Shown piece by piece: positions 54,664-64,000 of a stretch of 64,000 bases of DNA. Source of the DNA: Cordylochernes scorpioides (Eukaryota; Arthropoda; Arachnida; Pseudoscorpiones; Chernetidae). The notes beneath the pieces are model-generated. The model worked only from the letters and a program-made list of their open reading frames with translations. It was not told the origin of the DNA and ran no database searches. The position numbers and the translations under genes were made by a program. The stretch is taken from NCBI GenBank assembly GCA_030710605.1, contig CP092886.1, positions 52,028,741-52,092,740 on the forward strand, written 5' to 3'. Each line of letters opens with the position of its first letter. Within the stretch, counting starts at the first letter, position 1.

Positions 54664-56454
54664 ATGGTCAAGCAAGGGACACAGACAAAAATGGGTGAGT
54701 ACACTTTCAACCTTTTAGAAACCCTTCTATTTTTACTGGAGAACGCAACCAGAATCCAGAAAAAATTACTGAAAGAATTCCATCGCGTCGCTCGCTGCAA
54801 CTGCTGGGATGATTCAATGTGCCTCGCAAATGTTTATTTTTTCCTCCAAGCAACAGCGCACAGATGGTACGAAAATGTTGAAGGGAAAATTAATTCATGG
54901 GATATTTTTGTGAAAATGCTTTCTCAAAAATCCGGACATCATGTCACCCAAAAAGATCAGCTCGCAGAGAACCTCAAAACTCGAGCTCAGGGGAAGGAGG
55001 AGACCAGTGATTCCTACATTCAAGATGTTCTCCATCTGTGCAGAGAAGTGAATCCGGCTATTATGGAAAATGAAATAGTCGCATACTTGACGAAAAGAAT
55101 ATCGGAGGAGATATATCAGTCAATAATCATTTTAGACATCGCAACTATCGATGAGTTCATCAAATGGTGCCGAAAAATCGAAGCTTCAAATAAAAAACGT
55201 GTAAATAAACGTGTAGTATTCGACAGACTACCGAATGTTGCCGCCATCGATTCAGCAGACTCTGAATCAATGGAAGACTTAATCCGACGCATCGTGCGTG
55301 AAGAAGTTCATCGCGCACTAAATCCGGAGTCAACTACCCCTGAACCATCTTCTCTGAAAGAAATTATCCGAGAAGAGATTGAAAAAAACGTAGCTTCAAT
55401 TTCGAAGCCTATTCAAAGGCCTCCATCACGACAGTCGTACCCCAACCAAACACGTACATTCAACCAGGTTTCACGACGTCAGTACCCTACCCAAACACCC
55501 ATATATAACCAGACGCCACCACAACGAAGAACGGATGAATGGAGGACGCATGACAACATCCCAATATGTTTTAATTGCGGCCGCCCAGGCCATGTTAAGC
55601 GATATTGTAGAGAACGCCGACAATGGACGCAGAGACCCGAAGGAGATGCACCAAGCACCCAAGAACCTCAAATGGGTAACCACCAAGCCATAAGAAGCCA
55701 AATCTACCGGAGACAATCGCCGTATCCAAACAGAGGAAGATCCCCAAGACGCCAGTCCATTACCCCGTGCCGCCATACAAGCCAATCCCCACGCCGCTAC
55801 AATCTAGAAAAAAAACGAAGCGTCGCGTCTTCTTTCGAGGGGGAAGCTGCGGGTGTGAAAAACCCTCTATCGTCGACAGCCGCTAAATTACAACAAAATT
55901 ATGTCGAAATCATCATTGATGACATTGCATTTTCTGCTCTGGTCGATTCAGGTTCCTCTTTTTCAGTTATCTCTGATGGATTAAAACGACAATTAAAAAA
56001 TACCATGTTCAAGGATAGCGGAATGACTCTGAAAGTTGCTGATGGCAAGAATGTTACATCGATCGGCCGATGCACAATCAGCTTGAGCATCAATGGATTG
56101 GAACAGCCGCTTGAGTTTATCGTCCCCCCTAATAGTAACCCAAGTATTATCCTCAGATGGGATTTCCTAGAGGCATCAAATGCCGTGATTGATTGTGGAC
56201 GCGCCGAAATCAGATTGGAAGAGGCCAAAGATGTACTAAATTCACCAGCTTCCATGGGAAAGGTTGTGGCTAGCAGAAGCGTCATAATGCCATCCGAATC
56301 TACCAAACTAATAAATGTTATGAGTGAAGAGCTTAATGGGAAAAATCAAGTACTTTTTGAACCTTCGAAAAAGGTATTAATAGGAAAAGGGTTAACACTT
56401 CTCTGTGCATTATATTTAGGCTTTCCCATAATAAAGGAAAACTTTGGATCGTAA
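54664..56454 (+). pseudogene. Gypsy-2 Gag-protease
   Basis: A 596-residue frame joining Gag and protease. Gag core: FFLQATAHRWYENVEGKINS then WDIFVKMLSQ; helical region EDLIRRIVREEVHRAL; one CCHC knuckle CFNCGRPGHVKRYC (~residue 301); then a Pro/Arg/Gln-rich stretch. Protease: ALVDSGSSFSVISDG (~427), with Asp-Ser-Gly at the active site, then ILRWDFLEASNAVIDC. The first ~35 residues fit the family poorly, so the N-terminus may be frameshifted. The last ~20 residues are out of frame: the true frame continues as KLWIVNSSTTAQIVPKGMCL up to the LINE insertion. Confidence 0.8.
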
Positions 56455-56527
56455 ATTCTAGCACCACAGCTCAAATAGTCCCTAAGGGAATGTGCCTGGG
56501 AAAAATTCAAATGGTTGAAGAAAATAA

Positions 56528-56541
56528 CTTGACGGTTATTT
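56528..56541. repeat. Target duplication of the LINE, left copy
   Basis: CTTGACGGTTATTT, repeated at 60521-60534. Joining the two flanks restores Gypsy-2 pol. Confidence 0.9.
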
Positions 56542-56695
56542 ATTTATTTATTTATTTCATCTCAATTTGCAGGTGTTACATTCGAGCACAGCTCGCGAGT
56601 CACCTTGTCCAGATTATTTACACATGGCGAGTTGTGATGCTGGAGTGGCCCCCCGAACCTTACAGGAGGGCAGTTGTTGGGTGTTTGGCTGTCAG

Positions 56696-59359
56696 CTAGC
56701 CATTGGGTCCAGGTCGTCGGATTCGGTGGCTGAGGTCACCTTGGTTTTGAACAATTTCTTGTATAGTTGGATTTGAGGATTTTTGAAATTGCGAGAATAG
56801 TCTTGTAGCAGAGTCTTGATAAATCTCTTCTATATTAGGCTGGTTGAGATCTTCTTTGAGAATTTTGTTTGAAAGATTGAATGGGGCTCCTATAGTGGTT
56901 CGTAAGCAAATCCTCATGAAGGCATCTATTCTTTTTTTATCCGTAGGTGTGATATATTTGCCCCAGACTGGTAGTGCGTACGTGATGATGGGTAGAATAC
57001 AGGTTTTGTACAAGGTGAATTTATGCTTTGTTGTTAAATTACTTTTAAAATTAAGCAGGCTTGATAGAGATATTTTGGCTATCTTTGCCATTTTTATGGT
57101 GTTTTGGACATGTAGGTTAAATTTTAATTTCGAATCCAAAGTGACACCAAGATACTTGGCATGGTCGGCCCAACTAATAGTGCTTGAGTTTACTGTCAAG
57201 TTGGTTTGTGGCTTGAATTTTTTGTTATCTCTTGGGGGAAAAACTATTGCTTGAGTCTTAGTTGGGTTAATGTCTAGTTTCCACTCATCGCACCATTTGA
57301 TTATGTCATTTAGGTAACTCTGAAGCTGAGTAACCAATAGGTTGACTGATTTAGAGTTGAATAAAATTGCTGTGTCATCTGCGAAGAGCTTAAGTTTTCA
57401 TTTAGAGTGCAGTGGGATGTCATTAATGTAAATATTGAAAAGGTAGGGTCCGAGGATAGAGCCTTGAGGTACTCCAGTCTGGATTGGCTTTGGTTCAGTT
57501 ATAAAATTTCCTTGCTTGACTGAAAATGTCCTGCCCTGTAGATAATTCTGCATAAAATTGATAATGTCACTTGGGAACTGGTGTTTTGTGAGTTTCTTTA
57601 TAAGGCCATTATGCCAAACTTTATCAAATGCTTTCGCAAAATCTAGAAAGACAGCACCTACCACTTCCTTGTGGGATCTTCTTATCTGGATGTAGTCCAG
57701 AACTGCAATGAGTTGGTGAGTTGTTGAATGCCCCCTTCTAAATCCGAATTGCTGCGGGATGATGAAGTTAGAGTTGTCCAAGTACATATGAAGTCTACGT
57801 AGAATAATTCTTTCGTAAGTTTTGCCGATGGTGGAGAGGAGGCTGATAGGTCTTAGATCTTCAGGGGATTTAGCGGATTTTTTTGGAATTGGAATTATGA
57901 TAGCATGCTTCCAGACTTTGGGGTAGTAACACAAGTGCAGTGCGGCGTTGAATACTCCAGCTAGAAATACAATCCATTTGATGGGAAGATTCTTGGCCAT
58001 TTGCGGAGTGATATTGTCATGGCCAGGAGCTTTGTGGTTAGCTAAGTATTTAATCACTTCTTTGACTTCATTTGGTGTCGTCATTGTGAGCATTTTTTCT
58101 TGTTGGTGATTATAAGTTATATTTGGTTGGTCTTCTTCTTTTTCCTTGGAGAACTGGTTGGAGAAGTGTTCTGCAAGTTCATTTCCGATTTCTTTGTCGG
58201 TCAATAAGGTTTTGCCGTTCGTTACTAAACTTAAGATCCTTTCCGTTTTTTTCCTGATGGGTTTTGTTTTTCTCCAGAAGTCCTTTGGGCTTGATTCAAT
58301 CTTGTGTATGAATTGATTCCAGTTCTCGGTGGAGTCGGATTTGAGGGCTTTGTTAACTTTTCCCTGTAGGTTTAAATAAATGGCTCTATGGGCTGGATCC
58401 CAGGTTGCTTGCCATCTCTTACGAGCTTTATTCTTTTCTTTTATCAAGGCCTTGGTTGAGGGGTTCTGTTTTGATGAAGAGGATGATATAACTGTGTTTT
58501 TTGAGTAGCTGTTGTAGATTTTATCATTTATTATGGTCACTGCTGAGTCAATATTGGCTTCCGTTTTCAAGGGTACTCTAGGAGGCGTACTGGAAATTAA
58601 GTCTTGTTGGAAGTGTACCCAGTTAGTGAGTCGGCAAGCCCTAGTCGTGAATTCATCCTTCGGGCAGGTCAGCTCTAGGATTACTGGGAGGTGATCTGAA
58701 GATAAGGCATCCAGGGTCTTAATCCTCGAAGTCCAGGGGATGTTTCTAAGAATTGCGATGTCTAAAAAGTCTGGATTTCCCAAAGGACTGTAGTGCGTGG
58801 GTGAAGAAGGTGCGACAATGTCCAGGTTTTCTTTTTCGGAAAAATTATGAAGCACGGTTCCACTATTATTGGAGGTTCTTGAGCCCCAAAGAGGGTGCTT
58901 GGAGTTCCAGTCTCCTGCAGCGATTACTGATTGATTATTCTCTAACAAGAGATTCAGATCTTCCTCCTGGAGTGGTAGATCGGGTTTCTTATATATTGAC
59001 GATATCTGCACTACTGCCCTTCCATCTGGTTTCATTAGAATTGTGGTGTTTTCCATGTTAGATGTTTGAATCAGCACTTTTTTATATTTAAGATAGTTTT
59101 TTAGAATTATTGCCGTTCCACCGCCCCTTCCAACGATTCTATCGTCTCTTATTGTCTGATAGTTTCTGAGTTTGAGGTCGACAGATGGTTTTAAGTGTGT
59201 TTCACTGAGAAGTGCCATGTCTATTGAGTTTTCTTCTAAAAACTTTAGGAATTCTTCTTTTTTCAGTTTGATTCCGTTGCAATTCCAGAAAACGATTTTT
59301 AAAGGTAATTTTCCTTTCATTGTAAGTAAGTTTTGATAATTTCTAATAACTTTTCGCAC
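56696..59359 (-). pseudogene. LINE ORF2: AP endonuclease and reverse transcriptase
   Basis: A single frame with one in-frame TGA near 57398. Endonuclease (~residues 20-235): IVFWNCNGIKLK, LLSETHLKP (catalytic Glu), AAGDWNSKHPLWGS and SSDHLPVIL. RT: KAPGHDNITPQM, LRPISLLSTIGK, FLDFAKAFDKVWH (Asp), QTGVPQGSILGPYLFNIYIN, then the TGA, then FADDTAILFNS (active site) in the same frame, and DEWKLDINPTKTQ. It ends at 56696. The likely start is ATG at ~59320 (MKGKLPLKIV), overlapping the ORF1 stop. Family: Jockey clade by motif style. The TGA removes the FADD box, so this copy cannot make active RT unless read through. Confidence 0.88.
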
Positions 59360-60519
59360 AGTTCCCTGGTGTCAGAACGAGTAGTTTTCTTTTTTGTAGT
59401 TTCTGCGTAACTTGCCTTTAGTTTTTCAACAGTTGCTTCTTCTGTTTTAGTGGAGCTTGCTTGAGGTATGGTGTTAGAGGAGTTTTGTCTGGGAGGCTTT
59501 AGCTGCTGTTGTTGTGGCTTCGGAAAATTTGGGCATCCGCGGTAATTGGCTGTGTGCGCCTCTCCACAGTTAGCGCACTTTGGTGGGAGCTGTTTCGACT
59601 TTCTTGGACAATCCTTCGAATGATGTTCTTCAGCACACTTGACGCATTTGGGCTTCAAAAAGCAGTTTAGCTGGCCATGCCCAAAACCCTGGCAGTTAAA
59701 GCATTGGGTCACTCGTTTTGTAGTCCTGAATGATTCAACGACTATTTTTTGGTAAAGTATTTCGGTTATTCCATAGATTCGTTTATTGTGTTCATTTTTC
59801 GGTAGCTCTACTAGGACTATATTCATCGGTATTTTGGTCGATTGTCTATGGAGTCTTTTGACAATGACCTTAGTGAAGCCCATTGAGACCAGTTCAGTTA
59901 CGACGTCTTCTTCTTTGAAGGCTGTTGTTACCCCCTTCAATACCACTTTCAGTGGTTTTTCCTCCTGTAGTCTGTAGGAATATCCTCCATTATTTTTCTG
60001 TACATACTCCCTGATTTTTTTGAAGTCGCCTATGTTTTTCGATTTAATTATGTGCTTTTTGCCAGAAATCGTGACTTGGAATGGTTCCGTGCACAAGCCT
60101 TTTAGTTCTTGGCAAAGAAGCTTCCAATCTGCTACATTTTCTGCAATAACAGGAGGAATTCTCGGTTTTTTCACGTTAGTGACTGTGGTCCATGGGCCAT
60201 CGTTGTCGTTATTTTCTTCATCTTCTTGCGGTGGGTGAGCTACGTTCATTTGTTGAGAAATTTCAGTGGCGGGACTTTGTTCGTCGATGTCCATTCTAGG
60301 CGTCTTCAGATTACGCTCGCTCCTAGTTGGCGATCTTGAGTCATCCGATTGGGAGCCGCGAGTTCTCTTCTTTGATTGAACCGTTTCCTCAAGTTTATAC
60401 TCGATTCCACATTTTTCTAGGATCTTCGTTATTAAGGAGGCTTCGATTATGCAAAGTTTCTCGCCGGTTGGTCCGATCGTCGATTTAATTACAATCGGTG
60501 GCATATTATTACGGGCCAT
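59317..60519 (-). CDS. LINE ORF1 protein (Gag-like)
   Basis: A 400-residue RNA-binding protein. The N-terminal half is charged (KKRTRGSQSDDSRSPTRSER). A central region (LKVVLKGVTTAFKEEDVVTE, then MGFTKVIVKRLH) resembles the PRE_C2HC domain of Jockey-type ORF1. Three zinc knuckles follow: CFNCQGFGHGQLNC, CVKCAEEHHSKDC and CANCGEAHTANYRGC (~residues 270-325). The C-terminus is Gln/Lys/Thr-rich. The ATG is almost the first base of the element. The stop TGA overlaps the likely ORF2 ATG (ATGA at 59317-59320). Confidence 0.88.
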   Translation of the reverse strand: MARNNMPPIVIKSTIGPTGEKLCIIEASLITKILEKCGIEYKLEETVQSKKRTRGSQSDDSRSPTRSERNLKTPRMDIDEQSPATEISQQMNVAHPPQEDEENNDNDGPWTTVTNVKKPRIPPVIAENVADWKLLCQELKGLCTEPFQVTISGKKHIIKSKNIGDFKKIREYVQKNNGGYSYRLQEEKPLKVVLKGVTTAFKEEDVVTELVSMGFTKVIVKRLHRQSTKIPMNIVLVELPKNEHNKRIYGITEILYQKIVVESFRTTKRVTQCFNCQGFGHGQLNCFLKPKCVKCAEEHHSKDCPRKSKQLPPKCANCGEAHTANYRGCPNFPKPQQQQLKPPRQNSSNTIPQASSTKTEEATVEKLKASYAETTKKKTTRSDTRELCEKLLEIIKTYLQ

Positions 60520-60520
60520 T

Positions 60521-60534
60521 CTTGACGGTTATTT
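60521..60534. repeat. Target duplication of the LINE, right copy
   Basis: CTTGACGGTTATTT, identical to 56528-56541. Confidence 0.9.
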
Positions 60535-61007
60535 CAGAATGTTCTGAATTTAATAAGGAGGTGAAAAATGCGAATCATGCCAGTCATGCTGATAAAAGTG
60601 ACTTTAAATTTTTACAAAATTTAATTAGTGATGATTTATCAGAAGAGCAGCAGTCTCAAATCTTATCAATTTTAAAACGATATGATAAAATATTTGATAA
60701 AAATAATGAACCAGTAAAGCAAACTTCAGTAACCAAACATAAAATTGAAACTGGAAACCATCAGCCTATTAAGCATAGACCATATCGAGTCTCTCCTACA
60801 GAACGCCAAGCAATCCAAACGGAAGTGGACAAAATGCTAGACGCCGGGATTATACGTCATTCAGAAAGTCCATGGTCATCGCCGGTTATTTTAGTGAAGA
60901 AGAAGGATGGTAACTGGCGTTTCTGTGTGAATTACAGACGACTAAACAAAGTTACTAAAAAATCGTTTACCCACTACCCCGAATTGATGATACACTTGAC
61001 TCCCTGA
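60535..61007 (+). pseudogene. Gypsy-2 RT N-terminal part
   Basis: Resumes pol after the LINE. Shows LQNLISDDLSEEQQSQILS, KHKIETGNHQPIKHRPYRVS, then RT motifs PWSSPVILVKKKDGNWRFC and VNYRRLNKVT. It then loses frame at ~60960 (KKSFTHYPELM is an out-of-frame version of the YPLPRID region). The 12 codons before 60535 in this open frame are LINE or duplication sequence. Confidence 0.8.
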
Positions 61008-61276
61008 AAGGTGCCAAATTTTATTCATCAATGGACCTTCGTTCAGGATATTGGCAAATAGAAGTCGACGAAGCAGATAGAGAAAAAACTGCCTTCATTA
61101 CCCCTGACGGACTCTACGAATTCCTAGTCATGCCCTTTGGCCTGTGCAATGCCCCTGCAACATTCGAGCGCATGATGGACAAGATATTGAAAGGCCTGAT
61201 GGACGATGGCCCTCTGTTATTTAGACGACATCGTGGTGTATTTCAAATCGTTCAACGAACATTTACACCGGCTTGA
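61005..61276 (+). pseudogene. Gypsy-2 RT palm fragment
   Basis: MDLRSGYWQIEVDEADREKT (first catalytic Asp), MPFGLCNAPATFERMM. The frame changes just before the active site: after KGLMDDG the reading is wrong and the correct frame continues in the next entry. Confidence 0.8.
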
Positions 61277-61562
61277 AATCATACTACAATGTCTCGACAA
61301 AGTCGAGCTACGCCTCAACCCAAAAAAGTGCCTTTTCGGAACCAAACGAATAAGAGTGTTTGGACACCTCGTCGATAATAAAGGTATTTATCCCGATCCA
61401 GAAAAGATTGAAGCTATCGCCAAGTTTCCGACCCCAAAATCTATAACAGATGTGAGAAGCTTCATTGGCCTATGTTCCTATTATCATAGATTTATCGAAA
61501 ATTTTGCTGAGAAAGCTGCTCCTCTACACGAAGTCCTCAAAAAAGATAATAAATTCACGTGA
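61206..61562 (+). pseudogene. Gypsy-2 RT thumb fragment with YLDD
   Basis: ALCYLDDIVVYFKSF (active site), [36 protein letters not shown]. It ends at an in-frame TGA after KFT, where Gypsy pol usually has Trp. Confidence 0.8.
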
Positions 61563-62133
61563 AACTCTGACCAACAGGACTTTTGATTCCTTGAAAAAAG
61601 CATTGATGTCTGAACCTGTTCTTGCCTATTTCGAAGAACAACTGCCAACCGAGCTCCATACTGACGCCAGCGGTTATGGAATTGGAGCTGTCCTCGGACA
61701 GATCAACGATGGGAAAGTGCGGCCAGTTGGTTATCCTTCTAGAACTTTATCTAAGGCGGAGAAGAATTACTCAACAACGGAAAGAGAATGCTTGGCCGCA
61801 ATATGGGCCATCAACAAATTTCGACCGTACTTTTTTGGTCGTGAGTTTGTCATAGTCACTGACCACCAAGCTCTTTGCTGGTTACCTAACCTGAAGGACC
61901 CGACAGGAAGACTAGCAAGATGGGCTTTAAAACTCCAAGAATACAATGTAACGGTTGTTTATAAAAGTGGACGCAAACACCAAGATGCCGACTGTCTTTC
62001 TCGAAATCCTCTCCAACTTGAATCGGAAGAAGCATACAATGATGAGGATGATGATATACCCTTAATAACTGCTCTGACGTGCTTCGAGGCTGAAGCATTT
62101 GGTGGCATTTGGTGCCGAATCGAAAGAATATGA
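61563..62133 (+). pseudogene. Gypsy-2 RNase H
   Basis: [14 protein letters not shown] (first Asp), [16 protein letters not shown] (Glu), [10 protein letters not shown] (Asp), [20 protein letters not shown] and ADCLSR. The first ~30 residues (61465-61565) of the listed open frame are out of frame. It loses frame again near 62095. Confidence 0.8.
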
Positions 62134-63304
62134 AATGTTAAAAGGAACCTTATACAAAAAGAATTTCAACCCCCTGGGAAACCAACACCTTTTAGTTATT
62201 CCCAAGCACTTACGCTTAGAATTACTGAAAAGTTTACACGACGCTCCCACAGCAGGTCATCTTGGATTTTCGAAGACATATGAGAGAGTTAAAAACAAAT
62301 ATTTCTGGCCAGGACTTCTCCGGGACATACGGAAGTATGTCGCTCATTATAAAGAGTGCCAAAGAAAGAAACAATCAACTCAAAAGCCACCCGGACTACT
62401 TAAGGCCATACCTCCTGCAACCTCCCCTTTCCAGAGAGTTGGAATGGACCTCCTTGGAAGATTTCCCAAGTCTGATACTGGTAATAAATGGATTATAGTC
62501 TATACTGACTTTCTTACTCGATTTGCCGTTACTAAAGCCATACCCACAGGAGAAGCAAAAGAAGCAGCCAAGTTCTTAATGGAAGATGTTGTTCTCAAGC
62601 ACGGAGCCCCCAGAGAAATCATCACGGACCGAGGACGAGTATTCCAATCCAAGTTGATTGCGGAACTCACCAATCAATGCTCGTCGATACATCGGTTCAC
62701 GACAGCGTATCATCCCCAGACGAATGGACTGACGGAGAGGTTAAACAAAACCTTAGCCAACATGATCGCTATGTATGTAAGTGTTGAACAGAAGGACTGG
62801 GACGTAATCCTGCCTTACGTCACGTTTGCCTACAACACGGCAAAACAAGATACGAGAGGTTTTACCCCTTTTAAACTGATTCATGGACGCGAAGCCGAAC
62901 CAACTGTAGACACTCTTTTCCCAAATCCGCATGAAGATCTCCAAGAGGATTACAGTCAGAAGATTGCCTCGCGAGTCGAAGAGACTAGGCAGCTAGCAAG
63001 ATTAGAAACCTTGAAAGCCCAAGAAAAGGACAAGGCCAGATATGACTCAAAGCACGAGGCAATGGATTACAACGTCGGTGACCTGGTATGGATTTTCATC
63101 CCGATAAGAAAGGTGGGACTCTCAGAAAAACTGATGAAAAGGTACTTCGGGCCATACATAATTACTCAGAAACTCTCTGACCTGACCTTCGAAGTTGAAC
63201 CTATGGACCAACCAACCAGAAGACGCCAAACAAGAGACCTGGTTCATGTACTGAGAATGAAACCCTACCATGACCCTGAGGACCAAGCTGATCTGTTCAA
63301 GTGA
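62099..63304 (+). pseudogene. Gypsy-2 integrase
   Basis: A 401-residue frame. Zinc region: HDAPTAGHLGFSKTYERV and HYKECQ; the first Cys of the CxxC pair is Tyr, so zinc binding would be impaired. Catalytic core: GMDLLGRFP (Asp), IITDRGRVFQ (Asp), YHPQTNGLTERLNK (Glu). C-terminal region: YNVGDLVWIFIPIRKVGLSE, FGPYIITQKLS and HVLRMKPYHD. The stop at 63304 is ~40 bp before the 3' LTR. Otherwise intact. Confidence 0.87.
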
Positions 63305-63343
63305 TAATTACAGCGGGACGCTGTTCATCTAGGAAGGGGGCAA

Positions 63344-63524
63344 TGTCACTGAATAATTATTTTAAATATTCTGTTGTATATCATCATAAATATTTGCATA
63401 GTCATCACCCCTTAACATGCTTGTATATTATTACTTGTAAATGAATTTTTAGAAATAGTTTGCATTTTTTATAAATAAATTATTTTCACTTAAACTTTTG
63501 TTATACTCGTTATCACTACCGACA
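63344..63524 (+). repeat. Gypsy-2 3' LTR
   Basis: TGTCACTGAATAATT...CTACCGACA. Differs from the 5' LTR by several small indels and substitutions. Preceded by the purine-rich AGGAAGGGGGCAA. Confidence 0.88.
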
Positions 63525-63528
63525 ATAT

Positions 63529-64000
63529 ATAAATTTATTATTATTTGAATTCAGCCTTTAAACATGAATTTTATATATAATTTTAAAAGTTATTTTATAT
63601 ATATGCACTAATGGACACAAAACTTAAGGAAGTGTAGTCTTTTAAGTCGCCGTTCTTATGTTTTTATTTTAAAGGAAACAGACAATTTTTCCCACTTGGT
63701 TATCTCGTGGGTATTCAATCGTGTATCAACTATCCGAGTTATTGTCTGAATCCTGATATAAATGCTAAAAGGTACAACTTCTTTAAAATTGGTCCAAGGG
63801 TGTATATATATGCATTGATATTTCTACCCCCTCCTTCCTAGTTTTATAGATACTTTATATAAAACATATTATAAAATGCTTATATATATGATATCGTCCA
63901 AATTTTATCATTAAAATAAAAATATATTTATCAGAATATGATAATTCATACATAATCGCATATGGATTGCTGAAATTTCAAAGAAAACTTTATAAAATAT
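63529..64000. other. AT-rich flank with dispersed repeat copy 2
   Basis: 63605-63795 matches 16365-16560 in the same orientation (ACTTAAGGAAGTGTAG, CACTTGGTTATCTCGTG, AAAAGGTACAACTTC). The rest is AT-rich without a gene. Confidence 0.5.

Larger units (their letters stand above)
56542..60520 (-). mobile_element. Jockey-like non-LTR retrotransposon (LINE)
   Basis: A 3,979 bp minus-strand element with two ORFs, an (AAAT)n-type 3' tail (on the plus strand, TTTA repeats at 56540-56562) and a 14-bp target duplication. ORF1 is Gag-like with zinc knuckles; ORF2 has AP endonuclease and RT. It begins one base before the ORF1 ATG, so any 5' UTR is missing. One in-frame TGA in ORF2 is the only coding defect seen. 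Confidence 0.9.
54391..63524 (+). mobile_element. Ty3/Gypsy retrotransposon Gypsy-2, split by a LINE
   Basis: LTRs of 182 and 181 bp bracket Gag, protease, RT, RNase H and integrase. ATAT duplications lie at 54387-54390 and 63525-63528. A minus-strand LINE occupies 56542-60520. Without it the element is ~5.1 kb. Pol has several frameshifts and a stop, and the LTRs differ at several positions, so it is older than Gypsy-1. Confidence 0.9.

Noticed and set aside
1..64000. CRISPR arrays, bacterial operons, riboswitches
   Set aside because: The window is eukaryotic. The tandem repeats seen are satellites or microsatellites, and none has the regular repeat-spacer structure of a CRISPR array.

Overview
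The window is repeat-dominated, AT-rich eukaryotic DNA, most likely from an invertebrate and probably an arthropod. This inference rests on the element mix: BEL/Pao, Ty3/Gypsy, a Jockey-like LINE, Penelope-like elements (PLEs) of two types and many hairpin MITEs. No complete host gene, tRNA or rRNA gene was recognised. The one cellular RNA gene trace is a short 5' piece of U2 snRNA at 37.3 kb.

Layout. 1-2.77 kb: AT-rich DNA with MITE pieces. 2.77-8.16 kb: a minus-strand PLE bounded by ~1.09 kb direct repeats, with its GIY-YIG nuclease placed before the reverse transcriptase (the permuted, Naiad-like order). 8.2-10.03 kb: hairpin MITEs, some nested. 10.03-15.90 kb: a decayed minus-strand BEL/Pao element (BEL-1) with 5-bp target duplications, inserted into the edge of a MITE. 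15.9-21.8 kb: MITEs, foldbacks and simple repeats. 21.84-23.41 kb: a ~1.56 kb palindrome made of two head-to-head copies of the 3' part of a second PLE. 23.4-31.7 kb: GC-richer islands, foldbacks and MITEs. 31.68-36.90 kb: a young Ty3/Gypsy element (Gypsy-1) whose gag starts inside the LTR, and whose gag and pol are joined by a UUUAAAC slippery site directly before the gag stop. 37.1-39.1 kb: a non-coding interspersed repeat carrying the U2 fragment. 39-48 kb: MITEs, repeats and unassigned DNA. 48.00-54.36 kb: an almost intact plus-strand BEL/Pao element (BEL-2) with matching LTRs. 54.39-63.52 kb: an older Gypsy element (Gypsy-2) split in pol by a minus-strand Jockey-like LINE (56.54-60.52 kb) with a 14-bp target duplication.

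The window records successive insertions. Gypsy-2 and BEL-1 are mutated in several places. The LINE landed in Gypsy-2. BEL-2 and Gypsy-1 look recent because their LTR pairs are almost or fully identical by eye. The autonomous elements encode the usual copy-and-paste machinery (Gag, protease, RT, RNase H, integrase; or endonuclease plus RT), but each has at least one frameshift or stop as sequenced. Boundaries were read by eye; family names come from motifs and were not checked against any database.
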